Positions 25,365 to 34,615 of a stretch of DNA of 64,000 nt are shown in pieces (the first letter of the stretch is position 1; each line of letters opens with the position of its first letter). The translations under genes were made by a program, and so were the position numbers. The notes under the pieces are model-generated. The model saw nothing but the letters and a program-made list of their open reading frames with translations, had not been told where the DNA came from and searched no databases. The stretch comes from Sphingobacterium faecium (GTDB lineage Bacteria; Bacteroidota; Bacteroidia; Sphingobacteriales; Sphingobacteriaceae): the NCBI RefSeq assembly GCF_003054045.1, contig NZ_QBKH01000001.1:496001-560000 (forward strand), in the 5' to 3' direction.

Positions 25365-26613
25365 AAGCGACTTGCAATTTTTTGATGTCCGACTTTTCAA
25401 ATTTTTTCGTGGCATATTCTAAGGTGATATGCAACTCCTTTTGATTCGTCTTTTCCTTTGATGTAGGAATTTCAAACATTGCGTCGAGCATAATAGCCTC
25501 GCATATACTTCTTAAACCACGAGCTCCAAGTTTAAACTCATCCGCTTTATCAACAATAAAATTGTAAACTTCAGCATCAAATTTTAATTCAATTCCTTCG
25601 TATTCAAATAATTTTCTATACTGTTTGATTAACGCATTTCTAGGTACAGTCAAGATACTTAATAGTGTCTCTTTGTCCAATGGATTTAAATACGTTAACA
25701 CAGGTAATCTTCCTATTAATTCTGGAATTAATCCAAAGCTTTTTAAATCCTGAGGGGTAATGTATTTATAGAGGTTTTTTAAATCAATCTCTGCATCATC
25801 CTCATTCATGCGGTAACCCACTGTCTGTGTACGTAGGCGATTGGCGATTTTCTTTTGAATACCATCAAATGCACCACCACAGATAAATAAAATATTGCTG
25901 GTGTTTACGGCAATCATTTTTTGGTCAGGGTGCTTACGTCCACCTTGAGGCGGTACATTAACAACTGTTCCTTCTAAGATTTTCAATAAAGCTTGTTGAA
26001 CACCTTCTCCAGATACATCTCTAGTGATCGACGGATTATCACTTTTACGTGCGACTTTATCAATCTCATCAATATAGATGATTCCACGTTCAGCAGCAGC
26101 AACATCATAATCAGCAGCTTGTAGTAAACGGGTCAAGATACTTTCGACATCCTCACCTACATAACCTGCTTCTGTCAATACTGTCGCATCCACGATGCTG
26201 AAAGGCACATTTAATATTTTTGCAACCGTTTTAGCCAATAAGGTTTTACCTGTTCCCGTTTCACCTACAACGATCAAATTTGATTTTTCAATTTCGATCT
26301 CGTCTTTATCAACTTTTTGATTTAAACGTTTGTAGTGATTGTATACTGCAACAGAGATGACCTTTTTAGCGTCATCCTGTCCGATCACATACTGATCTAA
26401 GTGTTCTTTTATTTCTAACGGACGAATTAACTTTAACGCAGTCTGTAATGTTTTACTCTTGCGCTGTTTCAATTCTTCTGCTAGAATTTCGCCAGCTTGA
26501 TTGATACAACGATCACAGATGTGAGCGCCATCTCCGGCGATAAGCATTTGGGCATCATTTTTACTCATCCCGCAGAATGAGCAATGAACACCACTGTTAT
26601 TATTTTTAGCCAT
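25363..26613 (-). CDS. clpX: ATP-dependent Clp protease ATP-binding subunit ClpX
   Basis: A 416-residue unfoldase. The zinc-binding domain has four Cys (C11, C14, C33, C36). The AAA+ module shows Walker A GETGTGKT, Walker B IIYIDEID, sensor and arginine-finger regions ([11 protein letters not shown]), and the C-terminal sensor 2 GARGLRS. The pore loop GYVGED is intact. At the position of the ClpP-docking IGF loop I read TVGYRMN, i.e. a VGY variant. ClpX recognises the tmRNA tag encoded at 12834-13198. It follows clpP with a 2-bp gap, forming a clpP-clpX operon without the trigger factor gene seen in many genomes. Confidence 0.98.
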   Translation of the reverse strand: MAKNNNSGVHCSFCGMSKNDAQMLIAGDGAHICDRCINQAGEILAEELKQRKSKTLQTALKLIRPLEIKEHLDQYVIGQDDAKKVISVAVYNHYKRLNQKVDKDEIEIEKSNLIVVGETGTGKTLLAKTVAKILNVPFSIVDATVLTEAGYVGEDVESILTRLLQAADYDVAAAERGIIYIDEIDKVARKSDNPSITRDVSGEGVQQALLKILEGTVVNVPPQGGRKHPDQKMIAVNTSNILFICGGAFDGIQKKIANRLRTQTVGYRMNEDDAEIDLKNLYKYITPQDLKSFGLIPELIGRLPVLTYLNPLDKETLLSILTVPRNALIKQYRKLFEYEGIELKFDAEVYNFIVDKADEFKLGARGLRSICEAIMLDAMFEIPTSKEKTNQKELHITLEYATKKFEKSDIKKLQVA

Positions 26614-26615
26614 TA

Positions 26616-27317
26616 CTATTTAATAATCTCCTTTTTAGGAAGTAAAATCTCATCAATCATTCCAAAATCTTTTGCCTCAGAAGCTTTCATCCAATAATCG
26701 CGGTCAGAAGATCTTTCTACCCATTCATAAGTTTGTCCCGAGTGATCAGCAATGATGGTATAAAGCTCTTCTTTCAATTTCATCATTTCACGTAGATTGA
26801 TTTCCATATCTGAAGCAACACCTTGAGCACCACCTGAAGGTTGGTGGATCATCACACGTGAGTGTCTCAATGCAGCACGCTTACCTTTTGCACCAGCAAC
26901 CAATAACACAGCACCCATAGAAGCAGCAATTCCTGTACAGATTGTCGCTACATCTGGTGCAATATATTGCATAGTATCGTAAATACCTAAACCAGCATAT
27001 ACACTACCACCTGGTGAATTGATGTAGATTTGAATATCACGTTGTGCATCTGTTGATTGTAAAAACAACAATTGTGCCTGAATGATATTCGCCACTTGAT
27101 CGTTGATACCATCACCTAAGAAAATAATACGGTCCATCATCAAACGTGAGAATACATCCATTTGAGCAACATTTAATTGACGCTCTTCTACGATGTACGG
27201 GGTCAAGTTTGTAGGTGTATTTACTTGTGCGCGTGCTATAAAACCATCAACATGTTGACTTCCAATTCTATGATGCTTGATGGCATATTTTCTGAATTCG
27301 TTTTTATCTATATTCAT
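26616..27317 (-). CDS. clpP: ATP-dependent Clp protease proteolytic subunit ClpP
   Basis: A 233-residue serine protease. Catalytic triad: Ser133 in [11 protein letters not shown], His158 in RVMIHQPSG, Asp207 in [24 protein letters not shown] and [12 protein letters not shown] (handle helix) are typical. The N-terminus is about 25 residues longer than E. coli ClpP, presumably a propeptide removed on maturation, common in this phylum. It heads the clpP-clpX operon. The -7-like box TAAATTTG (27338-27331) precedes it, without a good -33. Confidence 0.97.
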   Translation of the reverse strand: MNIDKNEFRKYAIKHHRIGSQHVDGFIARAQVNTPTNLTPYIVEERQLNVAQMDVFSRLMMDRIIFLGDGINDQVANIIQAQLLFLQSTDAQRDIQIYINSPGGSVYAGLGIYDTMQYIAPDVATICTGIAASMGAVLLVAGAKGKRAALRHSRVMIHQPSGGAQGVASDMEINLREMMKLKEELYTIIADHSGQTYEWVERSSDRDYWMKASEAKDFGMIDEILLPKKEIIK

Positions 27318-27402
27318 ATTCTTTGTGATTCAAATTTATAAGACTAATATAAAACTATATTTTAAATAATAAATACTCTGCACGATTTGTTTTACATCTG
27401 AG

Positions 27403-27873
27403 TTACAATTCTATTAAAAGTTGATCGTAACTGGGGAGCTCTTCGATAAATATGAATGAGCTATTTTGAAAATCAATCTTACAATAGTAATGCTCTAATC
27501 CATTGCTTACTAACAGTAACGGAATTTTATGGATAGAATTGTAATTGGCGATCTGTTCGAAGGTCGCTTGTGTAATTTTGATGTGTGGAGCTTTAAATTC
27601 TGCTAACACTATTTTTTCACCTCGATTATTATAGATCAATAAATCACTGCGCTTTTGAAGATCATTTAATTTTAAACCGCCTTCAATTTTCATTAAGGAT
27701 TTAGGATACTTTTTCTGAAGATGGAGATAATGGACCCAGTGTTGACGCACCCATTCCTCAGGTGTTAGAACAAGTTTCTTTTTCCGAAGATCATCAAAAA
27801 TGAAAATCGTTTCATTTTCCTTTGTCAATTTCGCGGGATATGGCGGTAAATTTAACGGAATCGGGTTAAACAT
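27403..27873 (-). CDS. HsdR N-terminal-like restriction-fold nuclease domain protein
   Basis: A 156-residue stand-alone PD-(D/E)xK domain of the HSDR_N type. Visible: WVRQHWVHYL, the motif RSDLLIYN (Asp of the active site), a spacer, then VLAEFKAPHIKI (E-x-K) and the QIANYNSIHKIPLLLVSNG strand-helix. These residues would coordinate Mg2+. There is no helicase, specificity or methyltransferase subunit nearby, so this is not part of a type I restriction system. It is divergent from holA (104 bp apart), an arrangement I associate with Bacteroidota genomes; a role in DNA maintenance is only an inference. A TATCTTTG box (27885-27878) lies directly before the start. Confidence 0.85.
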   Translation of the reverse strand: MFNPIPLNLPPYPAKLTKENETIFIFDDLRKKKLVLTPEEWVRQHWVHYLHLQKKYPKSLMKIEGGLKLNDLQKRSDLLIYNNRGEKIVLAEFKAPHIKITQATFEQIANYNSIHKIPLLLVSNGLEHYYCKIDFQNSSFIFIEELPSYDQLLIEL

Positions 27874-27977
27874 AATGCAAAGATACTAATATTTTGTTTT
27901 ACACCTAATAACCTTGATTGCGGATTCCACAAGACAAATTTTACTGTTCATCAATTTAGTTGTAATTTAGAGGCATC

Positions 27978-28979
27978 ATGAATATCAGCCCTATTTTAAC
28001 AGACATCAAGAAACGTAAATTTCAACCCATCTACCTATTGCACGGTGAAGAAAGTTATTTTATAGATGTCATTAGTGATGCTTTGGAGCATACTGTTCTT
28101 AATGATGCTCAAAAAGGTTTTGATCAAACTGTATTGTATGGAAAGGATACTGATTTTTCGACTATCGTAAGTGCAGCTAAGCGCTATCCCATGATGAGTG
28201 ATCATCAACTTATTATTATTAAAGAGGCACAGGATCTGAAATGGAAGGATGACGAACTCTTGCTGAAATATGTGGAACAGTGTACGGCATCTACTGTATT
28301 GGTGTTCGATTACAAATATGGTAAATTTGATAAGCGGAAAAAACTGTATAAAGCCATTGAAAAAAAGGGTCTTGTTGTTGAATCAAATAAACTTTATGAT
28401 GATAAGATAGCTGCTTGGGTTATTTCTTACCTTAAAGAACAAGGGTGGAACATCCACCCGCAAGCGGCAGCATTGCTTTCTGAATATTTAGGTACAGAGC
28501 TTTCTAAGATTGTAAATGAGTTGAATAAGCTCATGCTCAACGTGCCCAAAGAAAGAGAAATTCTTGTTTCGGATATTGAACAGAATATCGGTATTTCTAA
28601 AGATTTTAATGTATTTGAACTGAATACCGCTTTAGCTAAACGAAATGCACTCAAGGCTTATCAGATTGTTGATTATTTTGCTGCTAATCCTAAAAGTAAT
28701 CCATTGGTGTTGGTTCTGGGGACTATTGCAGGTTATTTCACTAAGATATTAAAGTATCATTACATCGTTGATAAAAGTACAGCAGCTAAAGAACTGGGGG
28801 TCCATCCATTTTTTTTAAAGGAATATGAACTTGCTGCGCGCAACTATAATAGAAGAAAAACATTTGCCATTATTGAAGCATTGAAAGATGCGGATCTGAA
28901 ATCTAAAGGAATGAATATTGGAAGTAATACCACTACGAAAGATATCCTGACAGAATTGATATTTACAATACTGAACTAA
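27978..28979 (+). CDS. holA: DNA polymerase III subunit delta
   Basis: A 333-residue protein with the delta organisation: N-terminal AAA-like domain (FQPIYLLHGEESYFIDVISD, a relaxed P-loop region, typical because delta does not bind ATP), the lid domain (AAALLSEYLGTELSKIVNEL), and the C-terminal collar (NPLVLVLGTIAGYFTKIL, then ALKDADLKSKGMNIG). Delta is the clamp-opening wrench of the clamp loader. It ends at a strong terminator, so it is a single-gene unit. Confidence 0.92.
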   Translation: MNISPILTDIKKRKFQPIYLLHGEESYFIDVISDALEHTVLNDAQKGFDQTVLYGKDTDFSTIVSAAKRYPMMSDHQLIIIKEAQDLKWKDDELLLKYVEQCTASTVLVFDYKYGKFDKRKKLYKAIEKKGLVVESNKLYDDKIAAWVISYLKEQGWNIHPQAAALLSEYLGTELSKIVNELNKLMLNVPKEREILVSDIEQNIGISKDFNVFELNTALAKRNALKAYQIVDYFAANPKSNPLVLVLGTIAGYFTKILKYHYIVDKSTAAKELGVHPFFLKEYELAARNYNRRKTFAIIEALKDADLKSKGMNIGSNTTTKDILTELIFTILN

Positions 28980-29021
28980 ATATTCGCATTTTTTAAAAAG
29001 AGAAAAATATAAAAATTATCT

Positions 29022-29060
29022 AAAAAAGCCTTTCTTAATTATTTAAGAAAGGCTTTTTTT
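29022..29060. terminator. bidirectional terminator after holA
   Basis: AAAAAAGCCTTTCTTAA and TTAAGAAAGGCTTTTTT around a short ATT-rich loop, followed by a T-run. Confidence 0.9.
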
Positions 29061-29143
29061 TGTCAATAGGGTCGTGTTATGTTCGTTTAGTAATCTTGTT
29101 TTCAGTGGTTTGTATGTAATGTTATCTTTTTGTAAATTTTAAA

Positions 29144-29176
29144 TTAAACACTTGTTTAAATTAAACACTTGTTTAA
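29144..29176. promoter_or_regulatory. two tandem TetR-type operators
   Basis: The 16-bp sequence TTAAACACTTGTTTAA occurs twice (29144-29159 and 29161-29176), separated by one A. Each copy is a palindrome with TTAAACA/TGTTTAA half-sites and a CT centre. They lie 32 bp before a tetR gene and cover its promoter, the expected place for autoregulation. Confidence 0.8.
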
Positions 29177-29181
29177 ATTTG
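29152..29181 (+). promoter_or_regulatory. promoter of the tetR-tolC-emrA-emrB operon
   Basis: TTG (29152-29154), a 19-bp spacer and TAAATTTG (29174-29181). The -33 is inside the first palindrome and the -7 overlaps the end of the second, so repressor binding would block RNA polymerase. Confidence 0.75.
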
Positions 29182-29207
29182 CACACGGTTTTTAAAAAAA
29201 CAAAAAA

Positions 29208-29825
29208 ATGGAGTTTAGTGAGAAACAGTTAGAGATCCTGCATGTAGCAGAAAAGCTTTTTTCAAAGAATGGTTTTGATGGTACTTCTGTCCGTGATATT
29301 GCGCATGAAGCTCAGATTAATGTGGCTATGATCAATTATTATTTTGGATCTAAGGACAAATTGCTGGATGATCTTTTTGATTACCGAGTTGAAAAATTCA
29401 AAATGGATGAAAGTATTTTGCAGTTGACGATTCCTGTCATGGACATATTGGACGAAATGGTGAGCTCGTATATTAAATATATGAATTCCAGTTTAGCCAT
29501 TTATCAGATCATTGCGATAGAAGCGGGCGTGAAGAAAAGATTGATGCTTTCTGATTCTTACAAGAATTTGAAGGTTCATAATTTACATGTTATCTCGAGT
29601 ATTATTCAAAAAGGGGTGGATACAGGTGAGTTTCGTCCAGGTAATGATCCTATCCTCATACATGCAACGATGATGGGTACTTTTATGAATTTCCAGATGA
29701 ACCGCTCATTTTTAAAATCAGAATTAAATATTACTACAGATGAGGAGTATAGTGAATATATGGAATCTACTTTAGTAACACATTTACAAAGAACGATTAA
29801 AGCTTTATTAACATATGAATACTAA
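29208..29825 (+). CDS. TetR/AcrR family transcriptional repressor
   Basis: A 205-residue protein. Residues 5-55 form the TetR HTH: ILHVAEKLFSKNGFDGTSVR, DIAHEAQINVAMINYYFGSK, with recognition helix NVAMINYYF. The C-terminal helical ligand domain includes YQIIAIEAGVKKRLML. First gene of an efflux operon: its last 11 bases overlap the tolC start. It is preceded by two perfect 16-bp palindromes that straddle its promoter, so it very likely represses its own operon and is released by a compound exported by the pump. Confidence 0.95.
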   Translation: MEFSEKQLEILHVAEKLFSKNGFDGTSVRDIAHEAQINVAMINYYFGSKDKLLDDLFDYRVEKFKMDESILQLTIPVMDILDEMVSSYIKYMNSSLAIYQIIAIEAGVKKRLMLSDSYKNLKVHNLHVISSIIQKGVDTGEFRPGNDPILIHATMMGTFMNFQMNRSFLKSELNITTDEEYSEYMESTLVTHLQRTIKALLTYEY

Positions 29826-31119
29826 CATAGGAAAGTTTACACTTATACTTTTCTGTCTACAAGGTGTAGCATTTGCTCAGCAAAGTGCTCCCCTTACTTT
29901 GCAAGAGGTTATTCATCTTGCGCAGACACAAAGTTTAGAAGCAAAAGCTTCAGAAACAAAAATTACTGGTAAAAAATTGGAATTGGAGGCATCAAAGAAT
30001 ACATTACTTCCAGATGCTAAGTTGAGCGGACAATATTTGGCCATGACTTCTCCGGATGTCAAATTTCAGATCCCCTTGTCATCGTCTTCAGATCCGATGA
30101 GTATTAAGGCAAATCAATTATTACTTGGTCAAGCTTCTGTCAGTATGCCTATCTATACAGGTGGTAAAATCAAAAATAGTATTGCAGCTGCTAGCAACGC
30201 TGTCAAAGCAGAGGAGTTTTCTGCACTCGCATTGAAAGATCAATTGGCGGAACAAGGGATCAATCTCTATATCAATTTATATAAAGCGCAGCAAACGACT
30301 CTTTTAATGGAAGAAAATATCAAAAGATCTGAACAGCGTGTTGCCGATTTTAAGGCAATGGAAGCAAATGGGATTATCCCTCGCAATGATCTTTTAAAAG
30401 CGGAATTGCAATTGTCCAATTACAAAGTTGCCTTGCAGGAAGCTCAAAAGAACGCTACTGTTTTAAATTATCAGTTGGTTAATTTCTTGAAATTGGATGA
30501 AGCAACCAAAGTCCCTTCTATCAATTTGGATGAAGCGCCATTAATGGTAGATATTTCAGATGCAAATACTGCATTAGCCAATAGAAATGAGTTGAAAGCG
30601 CTTCAAGCAGAACACGATATCGCTTTGAATAGGGTAAATATTGAAAAATCAAATGCCTTACCAAAAATTGCTTTGACTGGTGGTTATGCTGCATTGGATG
30701 TGCATAATTTGATTACCGTTAAAAATGCGGTAAATGTGGGGGTCGGAATATCTTACGACATTGGATCGCTTTATAAAAACAAGAAGAATGTCAATATTGC
30801 GCGCAATCAAGTAAGTCAAGTGGATGAGCATGTTGTGATGATGAATGATAAAATTAAAGTTCAAGTACAACAGGCTAATGAAAATTATCACTTAACGATA
30901 TCTCAAAATCAGTTATATACAGAGGCCGTAAATCAAGCAAATGAAAATTATCGGATCGTTAAAGATAAATACGATAATGGGGTAGCGGATACCGATGATT
31001 TGTTGGAAGCCGATGTACAGCAATTACAATCAAAAATCAATTTAGCCATTTCCAAGGCTAATACGGTTGAAAAGTATTATGATTTACTTTTAGTAAATGG
31101 TCAATTAACAACAAAATAA
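29815..31119 (+). CDS. TolC family outer-membrane efflux protein
   Basis: A 434-residue protein with a signal peptide (FTLILFCLQGVAFAQ, cleavage near FAQ-Q). Two OEP repeats are visible, each with long coiled-coil helices; typical marks are LTLQEVIHLAQTQSLEAKA, VSMPIYTGGKIKNSIAAA, NGIIPRNDLLKAELQLS and the C-terminal YDNGVADTDDLLEADVQ. It would form the trimeric channel for the adaptor and MFS pump encoded next. It overlaps tetR by 11 bp and is 12 bp from the adaptor gene, so the four genes are translationally linked. Confidence 0.94.
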   Translation: MNTNIGKFTLILFCLQGVAFAQQSAPLTLQEVIHLAQTQSLEAKASETKITGKKLELEASKNTLLPDAKLSGQYLAMTSPDVKFQIPLSSSSDPMSIKANQLLLGQASVSMPIYTGGKIKNSIAAASNAVKAEEFSALALKDQLAEQGINLYINLYKAQQTTLLMEENIKRSEQRVADFKAMEANGIIPRNDLLKAELQLSNYKVALQEAQKNATVLNYQLVNFLKLDEATKVPSINLDEAPLMVDISDANTALANRNELKALQAEHDIALNRVNIEKSNALPKIALTGGYAALDVHNLITVKNAVNVGVGISYDIGSLYKNKKNVNIARNQVSQVDEHVVMMNDKIKVQVQQANENYHLTISQNQLYTEAVNQANENYRIVKDKYDNGVADTDDLLEADVQQLQSKINLAISKANTVEKYYDLLLVNGQLTTK

Positions 31120-31131
31120 TTAGAAATATCA

Positions 31132-32223
31132 ATGGAAAATCAAGAAGAAAAGAAACCATCAAATAAGAAATTTGTCTTCATTCTTATTGCTCTTATCTTA
31201 GTTGGAGGAGGGTACGGAGGTTATAAATACATACACAGTCAATCGCATGAGACTACTGATGATGCACAGGTGGATAAGAATATGAATCCGATCATCCCAA
31301 AAGTAGGGGGATATATTGCTCAGGTCTATGTGAAAGATAACGATATCGTTAAAAAAGGAGATACTTTATTTACAATTGATACACAAGATTATTTGATTAA
31401 AGTAAAGGAGGCAGAAGCAGCTTTATTAGGTGCTGAAGGTTCTCTTGAAGTGTCAAAAGCTGATGTGAATGCGACTTCTGCAAATGTGGCGATCTCAGAT
31501 GCTACCGTACGCTCTAATATCGGAAGTATTGATGTTGCTCAAATTCGTGCAGAACAAGCTCGAAATGATTTCAACCGGTATTCCAATTTGTACAACAATC
31601 ACTCGATTACAAAACAACAGTATGAACAAGCGTTAACAACTAAGTTGGAGGCCGAGAAGCAGGTGGAGATTTTGAAACAACAACGAAATGCTTCCAATTC
31701 GCAACGTGAAGCAGTGCTTAGTAAAACAAATGTCGCTAGTAAACAAACTGCCGTAGCACAGGCGAATATTGATCGTGCGAAGGCCGCCGTTGATGCTGCT
31801 AAATTGAATCTTTCTTATACGGTAGTAACTGCTTCTGCAGACGGTCAAATTTCCAATGTGAAAATTAGACCAGGACAAATGGTTAATCCTGGTGCTGCTT
31901 TATTTTACATCGTCGATAATCATGAAACTTGGGTAGTTGCTAATTTTAAGGAAACACAAATGAATGATATTCGAATTGGACAAAAAGTATCAGTCATCGT
32001 AGATGCCTATCCAAATATTGAATTTGAGGGCGAAGTGAATTCATTTTCTCCAGCAACAGGTTCTCGGTTTTCGTTGTTACCACCAGATAATGCAACTGGT
32101 AATTTCGTAAAAACAGTACAACGTTTACCTGTAAAAATATTACTTACAAAAGCTAATACTGCAGATCATATTGCTTTATTGCGTCCAGGCATGAATGCAG
32201 ATGTTGACGTTCATTTAAAATAA
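31132..32223 (+). CDS. EmrA/HlyD-type membrane fusion protein
   Basis: A 363-residue adaptor: short cytoplasmic tail, one membrane anchor (residues 14-30, FVFILIALILVGGGYGGYKY), TTDDAQV, a lipoyl half (VGGYIAQVYVKDNDIVKKGD), a long alpha-hairpin (about 90-210, rich in Ala/Gln/Lys), the second lipoyl half (ASADGQISNVKIRPGQMV) and the EmrA-type C-terminal signature PPDNATGNFVKTVQRLPVKI. It bridges TolC and the MFS pump. 4 bp separate it from the pump gene. Confidence 0.94.
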   Translation: MENQEEKKPSNKKFVFILIALILVGGGYGGYKYIHSQSHETTDDAQVDKNMNPIIPKVGGYIAQVYVKDNDIVKKGDTLFTIDTQDYLIKVKEAEAALLGAEGSLEVSKADVNATSANVAISDATVRSNIGSIDVAQIRAEQARNDFNRYSNLYNNHSITKQQYEQALTTKLEAEKQVEILKQQRNASNSQREAVLSKTNVASKQTAVAQANIDRAKAAVDAAKLNLSYTVVTASADGQISNVKIRPGQMVNPGAALFYIVDNHETWVVANFKETQMNDIRIGQKVSVIVDAYPNIEFEGEVNSFSPATGSRFSLLPPDNATGNFVKTVQRLPVKILLTKANTADHIALLRPGMNADVDVHLK

Positions 32224-32227
32224 AATT

Positions 32228-33811
32228 ATGACAGCTACACTTGATCAAGATAGCCTCATTGAATATGGGTATCGACGTGTAATCATTACCATTATAGCCG
32301 TTTTATGTGCTTTACTGGAGATTGTAGATACTACGATTGTCAATGTTGCTCTCAATGATATGAAAGGAACATTAGGTGCGACATTGACGGATATCGCTTG
32401 GGTCATAACGGCATATGCGATCGCAAATGTTATCGTGATCCCCATGACAAGTTGGCTATCGCAACAGTTTGGTCGCAAAAATTATTTTGCTGCCTCCATT
32501 ATTATTTTTACGGTTGCTTCTTTTTTATGTGGTAACTCCACTAATATTTGGGAACTTGTATTTTTTAGATTTATACAAGGTATGGGCGGTGGAGCTTTAT
32601 TAGTTACCGCTCAGACTATCATTACTGAAAGTTATCCGCCTGCCAAAAGAAGTATGGCACAGGCTATCTACGGCATGGGTGTTATCGTAGGTCCTACTTT
32701 GGGCCCGCCGTTGGGTGGTTATATTGTGGATCATTTTTCCTGGCCTTACATTTTCTACATCAATGTACCTCTAGGTATTATTGCAGTTCTTTTAACGCTT
32801 TCATTTGTTAAGAGTCCAAAATATGGAGAAAAACAAGCCGCTAAAGATGTTGATTGGTGGGGTATGATTTTCCTTATCATGTTTATTGGTTCTCTACAAT
32901 ATGTGCTTGAACATGGACAGCAGGATGATTGGTTCTCTAATAGGACTATCGTTATTTTATCCATTACTTCTATTTTGGGATTACTCTTTTTCGTCTGGCG
33001 GGAGTTGACATACGACAGGCCTATTGTTAATCTCCGGGTTTTAAAGGATAAAAACTTGCAAGTGGGTGTCGTAATGAGTTTCATTTTGGGTTTTGGCTTA
33101 TTTGGATCAACGTTTGTTATTCCGATCTATACCCAATCGATTTTAGGTTGGACGGCTACGGATGCAGGATTACTACTGATCCCAAGCTCACTCATGACGG
33201 GGTTTATGATGCCTTTTATAGGAAAGATGATTCAAAATGGTGTTCCCCAGAAATACATGGTGGCCATAGGGCTTTGTGTTTTCTTTGGTTTTTCATTCGT
33301 AATGTACAGTCGCTTGACCAATGATACAGGTGCTGAACATATGTTTTGGCCTTTGATATTTAGAGGAGTGGGATTGGGCTTATTATTCGTACCCGTGATG
33401 ACTTTATCATTGTCGACTCTGTCAGGTAAAAGTATTGGTGAAGGTGCTGCTTTTACCGGTATGATGCGCCAGTTGGGTGGTTCATTTGGTATCGCACTGA
33501 TTACTACTTTTATCTCCAGATTTACACAAAGTCACCGCGTGAATCTGATAGCACATCTTGATCCCACTAATTTTGAAGTGCAACAAAGAATCAATCAGCT
33601 ACAGGCAAGTTTTGTGGCAAAAGGATTCACTCCTAATGAAGCTTTGGCAAAGGCGTATCAATTGTTAGAAGGTTCTGTAATGAAACAAGCAACAGTCTTG
33701 TCTTATATGGATGTGTTTTTATATATCGGATTATTATTTATAGTCTGTGTACCCTTTGTATTGATGATCAAGCAGGGTAAAAATAAAGTTGATACTTCCA
33801 GTTTACATTAA
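32228..33811 (+). CDS. DHA2 family (EmrB/QacA) MFS drug exporter
   Basis: A 527-residue protein with 14 predicted membrane segments. Family motifs are intact: LEIVDTTIVNVALNDM in TM1 (the D1-type acidic residue), motif A LSQQFGRKNYF, motif B-like RFIQGMGGGALL, and motif C GVIVGPTLGPPLGGYIVDHF with WPYIFYINVPLGI. This is the proton-driven pump of the EmrAB-TolC type complex and last gene of the operon, closed by a terminator at 33832. It contrasts with the motif-poor MFS protein at 45538. Confidence 0.95.
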   Translation: MTATLDQDSLIEYGYRRVIITIIAVLCALLEIVDTTIVNVALNDMKGTLGATLTDIAWVITAYAIANVIVIPMTSWLSQQFGRKNYFAASIIIFTVASFLCGNSTNIWELVFFRFIQGMGGGALLVTAQTIITESYPPAKRSMAQAIYGMGVIVGPTLGPPLGGYIVDHFSWPYIFYINVPLGIIAVLLTLSFVKSPKYGEKQAAKDVDWWGMIFLIMFIGSLQYVLEHGQQDDWFSNRTIVILSITSILGLLFFVWRELTYDRPIVNLRVLKDKNLQVGVVMSFILGFGLFGSTFVIPIYTQSILGWTATDAGLLLIPSSLMTGFMMPFIGKMIQNGVPQKYMVAIGLCVFFGFSFVMYSRLTNDTGAEHMFWPLIFRGVGLGLLFVPVMTLSLSTLSGKSIGEGAAFTGMMRQLGGSFGIALITTFISRFTQSHRVNLIAHLDPTNFEVQQRINQLQASFVAKGFTPNEALAKAYQLLEGSVMKQATVLSYMDVFLYIGLLFIVCVPFVLMIKQGKNKVDTSSLH

Positions 33812-33831
33812 GATTTTTGTAAACTTTTGAT

Positions 33832-33868
33832 AAAAGCAGCAGTAATATAGATTACTGCTGCTTTTTTT
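33832..33868 (+). terminator. terminator of the emr operon
   Basis: AAAAGCAGCAGTAAT, loop ATAG, ATTACTGCTGCTTTT with a 7-T tail; 20 bp after the last stop. Confidence 0.92.
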
Positions 33869-34079
33869 ATGTCAGTAAATCGACATTAACTCTGATCTTT
33901 CTGGAGCGAAATATAAAATGCGCATGCTGCAGCAGGTTATTCTTAAAATGTTGCAGCAGGGTATTGAAAATTTTGACTGTAACAATTCATGTATTTATTT
34001 GTTGCTATATTAAGAATTGATATAAACCTGGTAGTTGATCAATAGTTGATATCAGGACAAAAAACTAAGCAAAAAACTT

Positions 34080-34538
34080 ATGAAATTATTACTTATTCTT
34101 TTTACCGCTTTTTTCATTGCTTTAATAAGCACAAAAATAGTTTATGGTTTTTGGGATTTTTTGTTTGCCGGAAATCTAGGTATGGCTGTTTTCATCATTT
34201 TTACAGGCTTGTCACATTTCAGATTCCAAAAGGGTATGGTGATGATGATCCCTGAATTTATTCCAGCAAAACTATTTTTAGTGTATCTAACTGGGGTACT
34301 CGAAATCGCTGCAGGTATAGGTTTGATGATACCGTCTTTACGAGCTATGACAGCCATATTGTTAATCATCTTTTTTATTGTAGTTTTTATAGCTAATGTG
34401 AATTCTTCAAAAAAAATGATCAATATTTTTAAAGCCGATTATACAGGGCCAGGTATGAATTATCTGTATGCTCAAAGACTTCCGATGCAACTTATTTTAA
34501 TTGCATGGACTTGGTATTTTGGACTTTATTTAAAATAA
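34080..34538 (+). CDS. DoxX-like four-helix membrane protein
   Basis: A 152-residue protein with four membrane segments: LLLILFTAFFIALISTKIVY, AVFIIFTGLSHFRF, FLVYLTGVLEIAAGIGLMIP and AILLIIFFIVVFIANV. The TGLSHF, PEFIPAKL and TGVLEIAAGIGL elements are typical of DoxX/DoxD-related proteins of Bacteroidota. It is not part of the upstream operon, which is closed by a terminator. Function unresolved; some relatives act in quinone or thiosulfate redox chemistry. The start at 34080 begins directly with the first membrane segment. Confidence 0.82.
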   Translation: MKLLLILFTAFFIALISTKIVYGFWDFLFAGNLGMAVFIIFTGLSHFRFQKGMVMMIPEFIPAKLFLVYLTGVLEIAAGIGLMIPSLRAMTAILLIIFFIVVFIANVNSSKKMINIFKADYTGPGMNYLYAQRLPMQLILIAWTWYFGLYLK

Positions 34539-34553
34539 CCATCCTGTAATAAA

Positions 34554-34584
34554 AATCCTCCTACATCGAGAGATGAGGAGGATT
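34554..34584. terminator. hairpin between convergent DoxX and TonB receptor genes
   Basis: AATCCTCCT-A-CATC pairs with GATG-AGGAGGATT, with one bulged A and loop GAGA. There is no strong T-run, but the position between convergent genes supports termination. Confidence 0.5.
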
Positions 34585-34615
34585 AAACCAAATATAATAG
34601 AAGGGGGAGGGAATG

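Noticed and set aside
27403..27873. Type I restriction system
   Set aside because: Only an HsdR N-terminal-like domain is present; there is no helicase part, HsdM or HsdS nearby.
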